64,000 nucleotides of DNA from an archaeon (GCA_016432545.1 CP066694.1:806001-870000); one strand, 5' to 3'. Positions 50,344 to 59,047 are shown, counted from the first letter of the stretch. Program-made: numbers and translations. The notes: generated from the letters alone by a model not told the origin.

Positions 50344-53187
50344 TTGGCCTCGGAAGCATCCTTTAGCTCCCTAGACCCGAGGGTGAGAAGCCTCCTCGAG
50401 GGATCGGGTATCAGAGAGCCGACGCCTCCTCAGGTCCAAGCCTGGCCGATAATCGCGAGGGGCGAGGATGCACTGGTCGTCGCTCCGACCGGGTCGGGCA
50501 AGACGGAGGCGGCGCTTCTTCCGCTCCTCAGCAGGCTGGTCTCAGAAGGTGGAAGGGAAGGGATCTCGTTGCTGTACATCACTCCGATGAGGGCCCTCAA
50601 CAGGGACATGTTCAAGCGGCTGCAGGGTTGGTGCTCGGGCCTCGGCCTTACAGTTGACATCAGGCACGGAGACACGCCTCAGGCCCAGAGGTCCAGGCAG
50701 GCCGCTCACCCGCCGGACGTCCTGGTCACGACTCCGGAGACCCTCCAGGCCGTCCTGCCGGGGAGCAGGATGAGGCTGAACCTTTCCCACCTCAAGGCGG
50801 TCGTGGTCGACGAGCTCCACAACCTCGTCGAGAGCAAGAGGGGAGTCCAACTGTGTGTGGGCCTCCAGAGGCTCAGGAGGGTCGCGCCGGGTTTCCAGCT
50901 GGTCGCTCTTTCGGCTACTGTCGGGACACCCGAGGTCGCGGCCCGCTTCCTGTTCGGAGACGGGAAGAGATCCATCGTGAGGGCAGAGGCGCCCAAGGAC
51001 TTCACGTACGCGATCGAGTACCCTACGCCCGACCCGGCCGACCAGAGCGCGGCGAGGGAGACCTACTCTGCGCCCGACCTGGCAGCAAGGCTATCCAGGA
51101 TCAACCAGCTGGTCGAGAGCCATACGTCGACGCTGATCTTCGTGAACAGCAGGACCCTGGCTGAGATGATCGGGGAGAAGCTGTCGAGGCTCAGGAAGGA
51201 CGTCGGGGTGCATCATGGTTCCCTTCCGAGGGAGGAGAGGGAGCGGACCGAGCAGGCCTTCAAGTCCGGGGAGCTGAAGGCTCTCGTCTGCACGAGCACG
51301 CTGGAGCTCGGGATCGACGTGGGTTCGGTGGACCTGGTCGTCCAGTACATGTCGCCCAGGCAGGTCACGAGCCTCGTCCAGAGGGTAGGGAGGAGCGGGC
51401 ACAGCCTGGGCAAGGTGTCGAAGGGCGTTCTCGTGACAGTCTCCGCGGACGACATCATGGAGTCTTCCTCCAGCATCCAGGCGGCAGCGGCTGGGGAGAT
51501 CGAGCCTACGAGGCCCTACCGGAACTCTCTGGACGTGCTGGCGCACCAGGTCGCGGGGTACCTGATGGACTACGAGGCGATGGACGCGGACCTGATGCTG
51601 AAGGAGGTGCGAAAGGCTGCGCCGTTCGCGGACCTGAGCGAGGAAGCGTTCAAGCGCACTGTCGCATACCTTGCCGAGCTCAGGAAGATCAGGTTCGACG
51701 GGAAGACAGTCTCGAGGACCAGGCTCACGAGGGAATACTACTTTGAGAACCTATCGATGATCCCCGACGAGACGAGGTACCTGGTGGTGGACGTCTCCAC
51801 GAACGAGTCCGTGGGGATCCTCGGAGAGGAGTTCGTCCTGCTAAAGGCGAAGGTAGGGCTTCACTTTGTCTGCAAGGGCAAGATCTGGCAGATAGAGCAG
51901 GTCGCGGACGACAGGAAGATCTACGTGACGCCGGTCGAAGACCCGCTCGCGGCCGTCCCAGGGTGGGACGGGGAGATGCTCCCCATCCCATACCAGCTGG
52001 CAAAGAGGACTGGAGGACTGAGGAGGGAGATATCGGAGGCGCTGGACAGTGGAGAAGAGGCGGTAGAGAAGGCGATGGCCAGGATCCCCGGAGATTCTGG
52101 CGCGAGGTCTCTCGTCGTGGACGAGATCGAGGAGCACAAGAAGATGGGAGCCCCTGTTCCCTCCGACGAACTGGTGCTCTTTGAGGGGTTCGGCAAGTAC
52201 CTGATCGTCCACCTCTGCTTCGGGGAGAGCGTCAACAGGACCTTCGCCTTGGTATTCGAGGAGATCCTGAGCAGGAGAGGCCTGGTCAGGGTCTGGTGGC
52301 TGGACGGGTACAGGCTCCTGATGGAGCTGACTACTGACACCGAAGAGCTGGACCTGGGGGCGATTTCGAGGGAGTTGATGGGGATATCGCCGCAGGAGCT
52401 TGAGAGGACCTACGCGGTCGCTGCCCAGCGGAACTTCCCCTTCCCGGCCAGGGTCAAGTATGTGGCGGAGCGGTTCGGGGCGCTCAAGAGGGGGAAGCTG
52501 ATCGCACATCCGAACCTCTGTTCGCTGCCGACTAGGTTCGAGAAGACGCCGATCTTCGAGGAGGCCCTCCAGGAGACTGGGAGGGATCTGATCGACATGT
52601 CTAGGGCGCAGGAGATCCTCACCTTGGTCGCTTCAGGTTCCATCCAGGTTCAGACGTTTCAGGCCTCGGATAGGCCGACGCCGATCGCCTTCAGCCTGCT
52701 CTACAGGTACCTCGAGGTCCCGGAGGCCGTCGCACCCGACTCGCTCGGCAAGTCGTCCTACCAGCGCATGAAGGCGAGCATCTTCGGTACCGACGTGAGC
52801 CTGCTCTGCATGAAGTGCGGGGCCGACCAGGGCCTTACGACCGTAGGGGAGCTTCCTGACGAGCCGAAGTGCTCGGCGTGCCAATCAGGCCTGCTAGCTC
52901 CCTGTTACTGGGGGACGTGGAAGGTCTCCGACCTTGCAAAGAAGAGAGATGGGAAGGGTCCCCTCACGGATGAAGAGAGAGCGGAGCTCTCGAAGGCGAG
53001 GAGGGCGGCAGACCTGGTGCTCTCCTATGGGAAGAAGGCGGTCGTGGCTCAGACTGTCTACGGGATAGGGCCGCAGACCGCGTCGCGGATCTTGGCCGAG
53101 CTCCACGACGACGAGGAGGCTTTCTACAGGGACCTCTTGGAAGCGAAGATCAGGTTCGTGACGACAAGGCAGTACTGGTCAAACTAG
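50344..53187 (+). CDS. Lhr-family superfamily 2 helicase, paralogue 2
   Basis: This is a second Lhr helicase (947 residues) with Walker A PTGSGKT at 48-54, TPMRALNRDMFKRLQGWC, a DELH box in place of DEVH, LSATVGTP, STLELGIDVG and QRVGRSGHS. It also has a C-terminal zinc ribbon (CMKCGADQG...CSACQSG), followed by a helical segment ending with a helix-hairpin-helix-like GIGPQTASRILAEL. That tail is absent from paralogue 1. It is divergent from the SMC gene, sharing about 155 bp of promoter region, and starts at TTG 50344. Confidence 0.94.
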   Translation: MASEASFSSLDPRVRSLLEGSGIREPTPPQVQAWPIIARGEDALVVAPTGSGKTEAALLPLLSRLVSEGGREGISLLYITPMRALNRDMFKRLQGWCSGLGLTVDIRHGDTPQAQRSRQAAHPPDVLVTTPETLQAVLPGSRMRLNLSHLKAVVVDELHNLVESKRGVQLCVGLQRLRRVAPGFQLVALSATVGTPEVAARFLFGDGKRSIVRAEAPKDFTYAIEYPTPDPADQSAARETYSAPDLAARLSRINQLVESHTSTLIFVNSRTLAEMIGEKLSRLRKDVGVHHGSLPREERERTEQAFKSGELKALVCTSTLELGIDVGSVDLVVQYMSPRQVTSLVQRVGRSGHSLGKVSKGVLVTVSADDIMESSSSIQAAAAGEIEPTRPYRNSLDVLAHQVAGYLMDYEAMDADLMLKEVRKAAPFADLSEEAFKRTVAYLAELRKIRFDGKTVSRTRLTREYYFENLSMIPDETRYLVVDVSTNESVGILGEEFVLLKAKVGLHFVCKGKIWQIEQVADDRKIYVTPVEDPLAAVPGWDGEMLPIPYQLAKRTGGLRREISEALDSGEEAVEKAMARIPGDSGARSLVVDEIEEHKKMGAPVPSDELVLFEGFGKYLIVHLCFGESVNRTFALVFEEILSRRGLVRVWWLDGYRLLMELTTDTEELDLGAISRELMGISPQELERTYAVAAQRNFPFPARVKYVAERFGALKRGKLIAHPNLCSLPTRFEKTPIFEEALQETGRDLIDMSRAQEILTLVASGSIQVQTFQASDRPTPIAFSLLYRYLEVPEAVAPDSLGKSSYQRMKASIFGTDVSLLCMKCGADQGLTTVGELPDEPKCSACQSGLLAPCYWGTWKVSDLAKKRDGKGPLTDEERAELSKARRAADLVLSYGKKAVVAQTVYGIGPQTASRILAELHDDEEAFYRDLLEAKIRFVTTRQYWSN

Positions 53188-53192
53188 GACGG

Positions 53193-54041
53193 TCAAGGGG
53201 GCGGGGATACGAGGCGGAGCCGGGGGGCTCGGCCAGGGGTTCTAGCAACCCTTCCTAGGTAGATTCGGGTCGTGTAGGCCAGGGTCACCTTCCCGCGGAC
53301 CGAGTGCTTCCGCATCATCTCCTTCAGGTCCGCCTTGAGGGCCCTGGCGCCCTCCTTGTCGTCGGAAGAGGGCGAGTAGGAGGCGGAGAACGCCCTACCG
53401 ACGAGCCCCTTGTAGTCGAGCACCTGCTCGTTCGGGATCCCGAAGACCTTCATGCCGGCAATGAGCCCGGCGAGGTAGGCCCTTTTGATCTCGGGGACCT
53501 TTGCCATGTTGCGCGCATGGGCCTTTGTGATCCGCCTGTACTCCTTTCCTGCAGGGCTCTTCTTGTCCAGCTCATTGTAGAGGACGCATACAAATCCCCC
53601 GGGCTTCAGCACCCTCCGGAACTCAGTCCGGGCCCTCTCCAGGTTGAGCCAGTGCAGGGCCTGCCCTACGGTCACCAGGTCGATGCTCGAGGGCGCCAGG
53701 GTAGTGCGCTCGGCGGTGCCTCTGACGCTCCTGAATCTTCCGCGGTAGGCGGGAGCTAGCTTCTCTTCCGCGAGGGCTCTCATCTCCTTGTTTGGCTCAA
53801 CGCAGTAGGTGACGTTTCCGTTCCTCAGGAAGAGCTCTGAGAGGATTCCCGTCCCGGACGCAACGTCGGCGACGACGCTTGAGGAGCCCAGGCGGGCATT
53901 AGACTCCAGGACCTCGAGGACCCCCGAAGGATAGCGTGGCCTGTACTTCGAGTAGTCTTCGGCTCGTCCGGTGAACCGGTGCGTGTGGTCCCGGCGACCA
54001 TCTTCGTTCTTGGAGGCGCCAGGGCTTCTATTGGGCTTCAT
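53193..54041 (-). CDS. SAM-dependent class I methyltransferase
   Basis: The 282-residue protein has FTGRAEDYSKYRPRYPSGVL at the N-terminus, the SAM loop VADVASGTGILSELFL, VEPNKEMRALAEE, VTVGQALHWLNLERA and LKPGGFVCVLYNE. This is the UbiE/YcgJ-like small-molecule or unknown-substrate group. The substrate cannot be told. It ends a few bases from the convergent Lhr paralogue 2 and starts next to the divergent unknown gene at 54.1 kb. Confidence 0.87.
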   Translation of the reverse strand: MKPNRSPGASKNEDGRRDHTHRFTGRAEDYSKYRPRYPSGVLEVLESNARLGSSSVVADVASGTGILSELFLRNGNVTYCVEPNKEMRALAEEKLAPAYRGRFRSVRGTAERTTLAPSSIDLVTVGQALHWLNLERARTEFRRVLKPGGFVCVLYNELDKKSPAGKEYRRITKAHARNMAKVPEIKRAYLAGLIAGMKVFGIPNEQVLDYKGLVGRAFSASYSPSSDDKEGARALKADLKEMMRKHSVRGKVTLAYTTRIYLGRVARTPGRAPRLRLVSPPP

Positions 54042-54086
54042 TCAGACTCCCCAGTTTATTAGCGCCTAAGGAGCGGGCCTAAAGGT

Positions 54087-54770
54087 TTGGTTCTAGCGGG
54101 GAAAGTCTTTCTGGTCAGGGAGAGCTACGACATGGACGTCCTGGCGGAGAAGCTGAAGGCGTTCAGGATAGAGACAGAGAACACGGTCGAGGACCAGGAC
54201 TTCAAGCTGGTGAGCGAGATCACCGGCCTCTCCGCCGGGAAGGGGTCTCTGGAGGGCACGTTTTCCTTCGACTCGGTCTTTGTGGTGAGGCACAGGGGCA
54301 AGGCCCTGCCGGTCCCCAGGACCTACGAGGCGCAGTTCTCCTTCAACGTCTTCAAGGACAGGCTCTTCCTGCAGGTCTTCGACAAGAAGAACAGGGCCAA
54401 CAACATAGCGAACGAGATCAGCAAGGCGGTCTTCATGAGCCTGGGCCAGGTCGTGGAGGCGAGGATCGAGCCTGAGACGATGAGGAAGTTCCACGAGAAG
54501 AACTTCGACGATACCAAAATTGTATTCTTCGATCAGATAGACATACCCAGCATCGACAAGCTGTCGCTCTACGGGGCGAGCCTCGGCAACACTACGCTGT
54601 ACTCCGACTACCTGACCCACGGGCAGCTCTGGTACATCGTCCTCAAGAGCACGAAGACGGGGTACGTGTTCGGAGTGACCAGGAACTGCGTGGTCACGGG
54701 GTTCAGCAAGATGGAGATGTCAGAGTTCGGCTCCTTCGTGAGGGGAGAGATCCTCCCGCTCATCGCCTAG
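54087..54770 (+). CDS. Conserved-looking protein of unknown function beside an Lhr-type phosphoesterase
   Basis: The 227-residue soluble protein has mixed alpha/beta patterning, including LEGTFSFDSVFVVRHRGK, YEAQFSFNVFKDRLFLQVF and a later LWYIVLKSTKTGYVFGVTR. No catalytic motif, zinc site or transmembrane helix is seen, and I do not recognise it. It starts at TTG 54087 and ends one base before the phosphoesterase gene, so the two form an operon. A role with Lhr and nucleic acid processing is only suggested by position. Confidence 0.72.
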   Translation: MVLAGKVFLVRESYDMDVLAEKLKAFRIETENTVEDQDFKLVSEITGLSAGKGSLEGTFSFDSVFVVRHRGKALPVPRTYEAQFSFNVFKDRLFLQVFDKKNRANNIANEISKAVFMSLGQVVEARIEPETMRKFHEKNFDDTKIVFFDQIDIPSIDKLSLYGASLGNTTLYSDYLTHGQLWYIVLKSTKTGYVFGVTRNCVVTGFSKMEMSEFGSFVRGEILPLIA

Positions 54771-54771
54771 C

Positions 54772-55530
54772 TTGCTCAAGATCGTCCCGGGGGACGCGGC
54801 GCTGGTCTTCTCCGAGGAGGGTGAGAAGACCCTCTTGATCTCAGACCTCCACCTCGGCCTCGAGAAGGAGATGGCTAGGAAGGGCTTCAGTCTGCCAGGG
54901 TATTCTGTCAAGATGGCGGGGAGGGTCAGGGACCTCGCCGAGAGGTATAGTACAACTAGGCTTGCAGTCCTCGGGGACGTCAAGCACTCGGTGGGCAAGG
55001 TGGAGGACATTGACTGGGGCGTCGTCCCCTGGTTCTTCGACACGATGCTTGACCTATTCGGGTCCGTTGACGTCGTCCCAGGGAACCACGACGGGAGCCT
55101 CAAGACCGTCCTTCCGCAGAGGGTCAGGCTCCACCCTTCGCACGGGACCGTCATTGGAACGGGGCGGGGGCGGGTCGGGCTCGCGCACGGGCACGCCTGG
55201 CCGTCGGAGGAGGCGATCCTGGCAAGGAACCTGGTGATCGGCCACTCGCACTTCACCTTCGAGATGAGGGACTCCCTCGGGTCGAGGTCGAGGGAGTCGG
55301 TCTGGGTCACCTCGAAGTACGACGTGGCTGAGCTGATGAAGGGAGCGGGCTACAAGTCCAAGGCGAGGGGGTCGGGGAAACTGACGGTGATGCCGTCCTT
55401 CAACAGGATGGTCGGCGGACAGCCGATAAACCGGAGCAGGTCGTTCCAGTTCGGCCCGGTGCTATCATCGAAGTCCATGAGCCTCGAGGACTCGGACATC
55501 TTCCTGCTCGACGGGACCAGAGTGAACTAG
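54772..55530 (+). CDS. Calcineurin-like metallophosphoesterase (Lhr-associated type)
   Basis: All phosphoesterase motifs are present: ISDLHLGLEKEMARKG, LGDVKHSVG, VPGNHDGS, LAHGHAWPS and a GHSH motif in VIGHSHFTFEM. The DLHLGxE and GDVKHS forms are those of the small archaeal and bacterial enzymes found beside Lhr helicases, thought to act in nucleic acid repair. It has 252 residues and starts at TTG 54772, directly after the unknown gene. It is not Mre11, which is longer and paired with Rad50. Confidence 0.92.
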   Translation: MLKIVPGDAALVFSEEGEKTLLISDLHLGLEKEMARKGFSLPGYSVKMAGRVRDLAERYSTTRLAVLGDVKHSVGKVEDIDWGVVPWFFDTMLDLFGSVDVVPGNHDGSLKTVLPQRVRLHPSHGTVIGTGRGRVGLAHGHAWPSEEAILARNLVIGHSHFTFEMRDSLGSRSRESVWVTSKYDVAELMKGAGYKSKARGSGKLTVMPSFNRMVGGQPINRSRSFQFGPVLSSKSMSLEDSDIFLLDGTRVN

Positions 55531-55890
55531 CTAGCCCTGAGACCTTCCGTTCAGAGAGCCCTGGACGAGCCTCTCGAGGGAAGACTCCCCCACAGCGCCG
55601 ATCACGGCATCCATCGGCTGCCCTCCCTTGAAGACCATGAAGGTCGGGATGGAGAAGACCTGGTAGCGCGACGAGATGTTCATCTCTTCGTCGACGTTTA
55701 CCTTGCCGAAGGTCATCCTGTCCGCGTACTTCGCGGCCAGCTTCTCTACGACTGGGTCCATGACCATGCACGGGCCGCACCAGGAGGCCCAGAAATCGAC
55801 GAACAGTGGCTTTTCGCCGGAGCTCAGCTCGTCGAAATTGGACTCGGTGAGCTTGATTGTCAGTTCGGGGTGACCGGTTGTTGTTGACAC
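55531..55890 (-). CDS. Thioredoxin
   Basis: The 119-residue thioredoxin has the active site WASWCGPC, then FGKVNVDEE and the cis-Pro segment FSIPTFMVFKGG. The fold is complete without a signal peptide, so it is cytosolic and reduces protein disulfides. It starts at GTG 55890 and ends against the phosphoesterase stop. Its promoter region is shared with the divergent Nudix gene. Confidence 0.95.
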   Translation of the reverse strand: MSTTTGHPELTIKLTESNFDELSSGEKPLFVDFWASWCGPCMVMDPVVEKLAAKYADRMTFGKVNVDEEMNISSRYQVFSIPTFMVFKGGQPMDAVIGAVGESSLERLVQGSLNGRSQG

Positions 55891-55926
55891 TTGATACGAA
55901 ACCTATGGGGCATTCTTCGACAATGT

Positions 55927-55935
55927 GTATTTAAG
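55927..55935. promoter_or_regulatory. Shared, near-palindromic TATA element (thioredoxin and Nudix)
   Basis: GTATTTAAG reads CTTAAATAC on the other strand, so one element looks like a TATA box in both directions. It is about 30-34 bp before the Nudix TTG (55965) and about 41 bp before the thioredoxin GTG (55890). Confidence 0.5.
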
Positions 55936-55964
55936 ATTGGGGGGTTGAATTTTCCCAGACCGTC

Positions 55965-56525
55965 TTGGACCGAGACATTCTCGCCCCTCTGAAGGCAAAG
56001 CTAGTCAAGGACGAGCCGAAGGGGTCAGGCCTCCGGTTCGCTGCTGTCTCGGTGATAGTAAGAGACCCGGAGACGCCCAGCGTCCTGTTGATCAAGAGGG
56101 CGGAGCACGCAGCCGACCCCTGGTCCGGGCAAGTCGCCTTCCCCGGGGGAAAGGTGCAGGAGGGGGACAGGACTGTGAAGGACACGGCGATCAGGGAGAC
56201 TTACGAAGAGGTGGGAATCGACCTCGCAGCGTCGGCCGAGTTCATGGGTTACTCCGGGCTCTTCAGGACGCACAACGGAACCATGGACGTCGTGCCGACC
56301 GCGTTCTCGCTGACCGGGGACGTCGAGGTCAGGCTCAACCGAGAGGCGTCCTCCTACAAGTGGGTCGGGCTGGAGGACCTGGCCTCACCCAAGAACAGGT
56401 CGACTTACACGATCGACTCCTCTTCGGGGACGGCCAACCTGCCGGCGGTAGTCGTGGATGACTACGTGGTGTGGGGACTGACTCACAGGATTCTCACGTC
56501 TCTTCTCGGCCTCGGCCCTCCTTGA
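55965..56525 (+). CDS. Nudix hydrolase, CoA-pyrophosphatase-like
   Basis: The Nudix box GGKVQEGDRTVKDTAIRETYEEVGI is complete over 23 residues starting near residue 63 (56151). It is preceded by LIKRAEHAADPWSGQVAFPG, resembling the CoA-diphosphatase motif that places the substrate. The enzyme probably hydrolyses CoA or another nucleoside diphosphate derivative. It has 186 residues from TTG 55965, with a leaderless or nearly leaderless transcript. It is convergent with the metal-dependent regulator gene. Confidence 0.9.
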   Translation: MDRDILAPLKAKLVKDEPKGSGLRFAAVSVIVRDPETPSVLLIKRAEHAADPWSGQVAFPGGKVQEGDRTVKDTAIRETYEEVGIDLAASAEFMGYSGLFRTHNGTMDVVPTAFSLTGDVEVRLNREASSYKWVGLEDLASPKNRSTYTIDSSSGTANLPAVVVDDYVVWGLTHRILTSLLGLGPP

Positions 56526-56529
56526 GCGG

Positions 56530-56973
56530 TCAGCCGGACTCGAGGTGTTTGCGTATGGCCTTGAGGGTCTCAGGGTTCTCCCGCAGGTAGTCGGCGAACT
56601 TCTCCAGCCTGCGGAGGGTCGTCGGGTGAACATGGTGCTCGATCCCTTCGGTGTCCTCGAAAGCGGTCTGGTCGTCTACCCCGATCATGGACATGAACTC
56701 GGAGATGACTGTGTGCCTCTTGATGACTGACTTTGCGAGCCTCTCCCCGGAAGCCGTCAGCTTCATCCCGCGATAGCGCTCGTACTGGAGGTAGCCCTTC
56801 GCTGAGAGCTTGCCTATCATGTTCGATACGGTGGGGGGCTTGACCTTCAACGCGGTGGAGATGTCAGAGGTCGTCGCGTAGCCCTTGTCAGAAATCAGGT
56901 GGTAGACGACCTCGAGATAGTCCTCCGAGCGGGGAGTCTCTTCTGCGGCGTCTTTGGTGCGTGTCCTGGGCAT
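56530..56973 (-). CDS. DtxR/MntR-type metal-dependent repressor
   Basis: The 147-residue protein has a winged helix-turn-helix (YATTSDISTALKVKPPTVSNMIGKLSAKGY) and the metal-sensing dimer domain (ERLAKSVIKRHTVISEFM...EDTEGIEHHVHPTTLRRLE). It should sense Mn2+ or Fe2+ and repress uptake. An ATG at 56994 exists, but the TATA box near 57007-57013 fits start 56973 better. It is divergent from an Nramp transporter across a palindromic site. No SH3-like third domain is present. Confidence 0.92.
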   Translation of the reverse strand: MPRTRTKDAAEETPRSEDYLEVVYHLISDKGYATTSDISTALKVKPPTVSNMIGKLSAKGYLQYERYRGMKLTASGERLAKSVIKRHTVISEFMSMIGVDDQTAFEDTEGIEHHVHPTTLRRLEKFADYLRENPETLKAIRKHLESG

Positions 56974-57012
56974 CCTCGACCTCGGACACCTCATCCATTC
57001 GAAAGGTTATAA

Positions 57013-57028
57013 ATTAGACTAATCTAAT
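57013..57028. promoter_or_regulatory. Candidate MntR/DtxR operator
   Basis: ATTAGACTAATCTAAT is a 6-bp inverted repeat (ATTAGA/TCTAAT) with a 4-bp spacer, resembling the TTAGG/CCTAA style of DtxR-family boxes. It lies in the 87-bp gap between the regulator and the Nramp gene, abutting the regulator's TATA box, so it could control both. Confidence 0.55.
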
Positions 57029-57060
57029 GATTTTTGTCGTTTCTAACTTTGGTGCCATGA

Positions 57061-58305
57061 TTGAGGTCCCTACCTTTCCGCCAGTTCTTCACGTATCTCG
57101 GCCCGGCCCTCATAGTCAGCATGGCCTACATGGACCCTGGCAACTACGGCACGGACATACTCGGAGGAGCCGTCTCGAACTACGACCTCGTATGGTCTGT
57201 CTGGCTCGCCAGCCTCATGGCCATGCTCCTCCAATACCTCTCAGGGAAGCTCGGGATCTCGACCGGGAAGAGCCTTCCAGAGCTTGTGAGGGGCTCCTTA
57301 AGGACGAGGCCAAGGATAGTCACCTACTGGCTTGCCGCCGAGTCCGCAGCAGCGGCCACGGACCTCGCTGAGTACCTCGGCACGGTCATCGCGCTCAACC
57401 TCCTCTTCGGCATCCCTCTGATCTATGCGGCGGTCCTCGGTGCCCTGGACGTCCTGATCCTGCTTGCCTTCGCCTCGAGGCGTTTCAGGCTCATCGAGTA
57501 TACGTTCATGCTCTTCGTGTCGATAATCAGCATAGGGTTCCTCTATGAGATAATCGCGGTGGGGCCTGACTATTCGCAGATTGCAGTCCACAGCGTGTCA
57601 GGAACACTGCCCGCAAGCAGCCTGCTCCTGGTCGTGGGGATCGTGGGGGCGACCGTGATGCCTCACGCCCTCTTCGTGCACTCGTGGCTGACGAAGAACA
57701 AGCTGAAGGAGAACACGATAGAAGAGAAGAGGCGCCTCAGAAAGCTCCACGTCGTCGAGAGCGTCCTGACGCTGACCATCGCAGCGCTCGCGAACGCAGC
57801 CATACTCGTCGTGGCTGCCGTGGTCCTCTTCCCCAGTTTCGGAGCGCACTGCAGCGGAGCGACGTGTCCCAGCCCGACAGTCGACGATGCATATCAGATC
57901 ATGATTCCACTTTATGGCGCGGCCGCCGCCGCCGTCTTCGCAATCACGCTTCTCGCTTCTGGGCTGGCGTCCTCGACGACGGGAACGCTTGCGGGCCAGT
58001 CGATCATGGACGGGCTCCTAGGCACCAAGATCAACATCTTCGTCCGAAGGCTTGTCACGAGGTTCATCAACGTCTTTCCGACCACTATTGCCATCTTACT
58101 GGGCCTGGACCCCCTGTCTCTTCTGGTCTACAGCCAAGTGATTCTCAGCCTGATGATACCCCTTCCGATGATACCGCTGATCTACTACACCAGCAAGCGG
58201 GCCGTCATGGGTGAATTCGTCAACAGACGGGTCACGACCGCCCTTGCTTTGGCAGTCGCAGCCGTCATCATCAGCCTGAACGCGTATCTGTTGAGCACCA
58301 TCTAG
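57061..58305 (+). CDS. mntH: Nramp-family Mn2+/Fe2+ transporter
   Basis: The 414-residue protein has about eleven transmembrane helices. Helix 1 carries the metal-binding MDPGN, and helix 6 has the GATVMPHALFVHS segment with the conserved Met-Pro-His. These residues define proton-coupled Mn/Fe uptake. It starts at TTG 57061 and faces the DtxR-type repressor across a palindromic operator, so it is likely repressed when metal is plentiful. Confidence 0.95.
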   Translation: MRSLPFRQFFTYLGPALIVSMAYMDPGNYGTDILGGAVSNYDLVWSVWLASLMAMLLQYLSGKLGISTGKSLPELVRGSLRTRPRIVTYWLAAESAAAATDLAEYLGTVIALNLLFGIPLIYAAVLGALDVLILLAFASRRFRLIEYTFMLFVSIISIGFLYEIIAVGPDYSQIAVHSVSGTLPASSLLLVVGIVGATVMPHALFVHSWLTKNKLKENTIEEKRRLRKLHVVESVLTLTIAALANAAILVVAAVVLFPSFGAHCSGATCPSPTVDDAYQIMIPLYGAAAAAVFAITLLASGLASSTTGTLAGQSIMDGLLGTKINIFVRRLVTRFINVFPTTIAILLGLDPLSLLVYSQVILSLMIPLPMIPLIYYTSKRAVMGEFVNRRVTTALALAVAAVIISLNAYLLSTI

Positions 58306-58307
58306 CG

Positions 58308-58784
58308 TTAGGTGAGGTCCTTGCGGAGCCTGTCGACTTCGCTGAGCTCGAAGGGGAAGACGACCCACTTGTCGACCACTTCGAGGTAGTAGTCGGGCTC
58401 CGCCTTGCTCCAGGGCTTCTTGAAGAGGACCGCAGTCTGAATGACCTTAGGCTTCTGACCCGCGAGGAATTCCTTGACGAGGATCAGGGTGTCCCCGTGG
58501 TCGACGAGGTCGTCGACGAGGAGAATTGACTTTCCCGCCACCCGCTCGGTGAGCGTCGAGAGGATTGTCGGCGAGCCCCTGCTTTGGATTCCGGTGTAGG
58601 ACTTCACGTTGATGATGTCTATCTTGACGCCGAGGCGGTCGGAGGCGACCATGGCGACCGGGATCCCTCCTCTGGCTATGCCGACCACCAGGTCGAATGG
58701 AGTCCCCCCTGCTCTGATCTTCTCGGCGAGGGCCTCTGCGAGGTTGCCGTACTCAGACCAGGAGATGTACCGGAACTCGGGCAT
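58308..58784 (-). CDS. Purine-type phosphoribosyltransferase
   Basis: The 158-residue PRTase has the PRPP loop SILLVDDLVDHGDTL and an N-terminal VVGIARGGIPVAM pyrophosphate loop. It resembles the archaeal and bacterial xanthine/hypoxanthine group (gpt/hpt-like) and probably salvages a purine base. A hood region Trp-Val-Val-Phe-Pro-Phe-Glu near the C-terminus is typical. It is convergent with the Nramp gene and precedes tRNA-Val(TAC). Confidence 0.88.
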   Translation of the reverse strand: MPEFRYISWSEYGNLAEALAEKIRAGGTPFDLVVGIARGGIPVAMVASDRLGVKIDIINVKSYTGIQSRGSPTILSTLTERVAGKSILLVDDLVDHGDTLILVKEFLAGQKPKVIQTAVLFKKPWSKAEPDYYLEVVDKWVVFPFELSEVDRLRKDLT

Positions 58785-58842
58785 GTCTCACATGGAGGGA
58801 GGAGATTAGATAACTCTAGGGGCGAAGGACGACGGGACAGGA

Positions 58843-58951
58843 TGGGCCGGGGCGGATTTGAACCGCCGACCTTGGCGCGCGCTGGCGCTTCGCCGTGTAA
58901 GGGCCTGACGGGTGTTACCCTGACATCCTAACCGAGCTAGACAACCGGCCC
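58843..58951 (-). tRNA. tRNA-Val(TAC) with two introns
   Basis: The 109-bp gene yields a 75-nt tRNA: acceptor GGGCCGG/CCGGCCC, A73, anticodon loop CTTACAC (TAC, Val) and T-arm GGCGG-TTCAAAT-CCGCC. Two 17-nt introns are inferred, between 28 and 29 (AGGGTAACACCCGTCAG) and between 42 and 43 (AAGCGCCAGCGCGCGCC). Their removal gives the paired stem TCGCC/GGCGA. Both sites coincide with non-canonical introns in tRNA-Val(GAC), so they predate the split of the two isoacceptors. A CTTATTAG box lies about 28 bp upstream. Confidence 0.92.
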
Positions 58952-59047
58952 GATTTTTTTGTGAGTGAGAGCGCTAATAAGCGTTGGATGAGCGACAACG
59001 AATCGATTTAACCTGCCCTCGGCGGACTTTGTAGAGGTGGAAGATCC

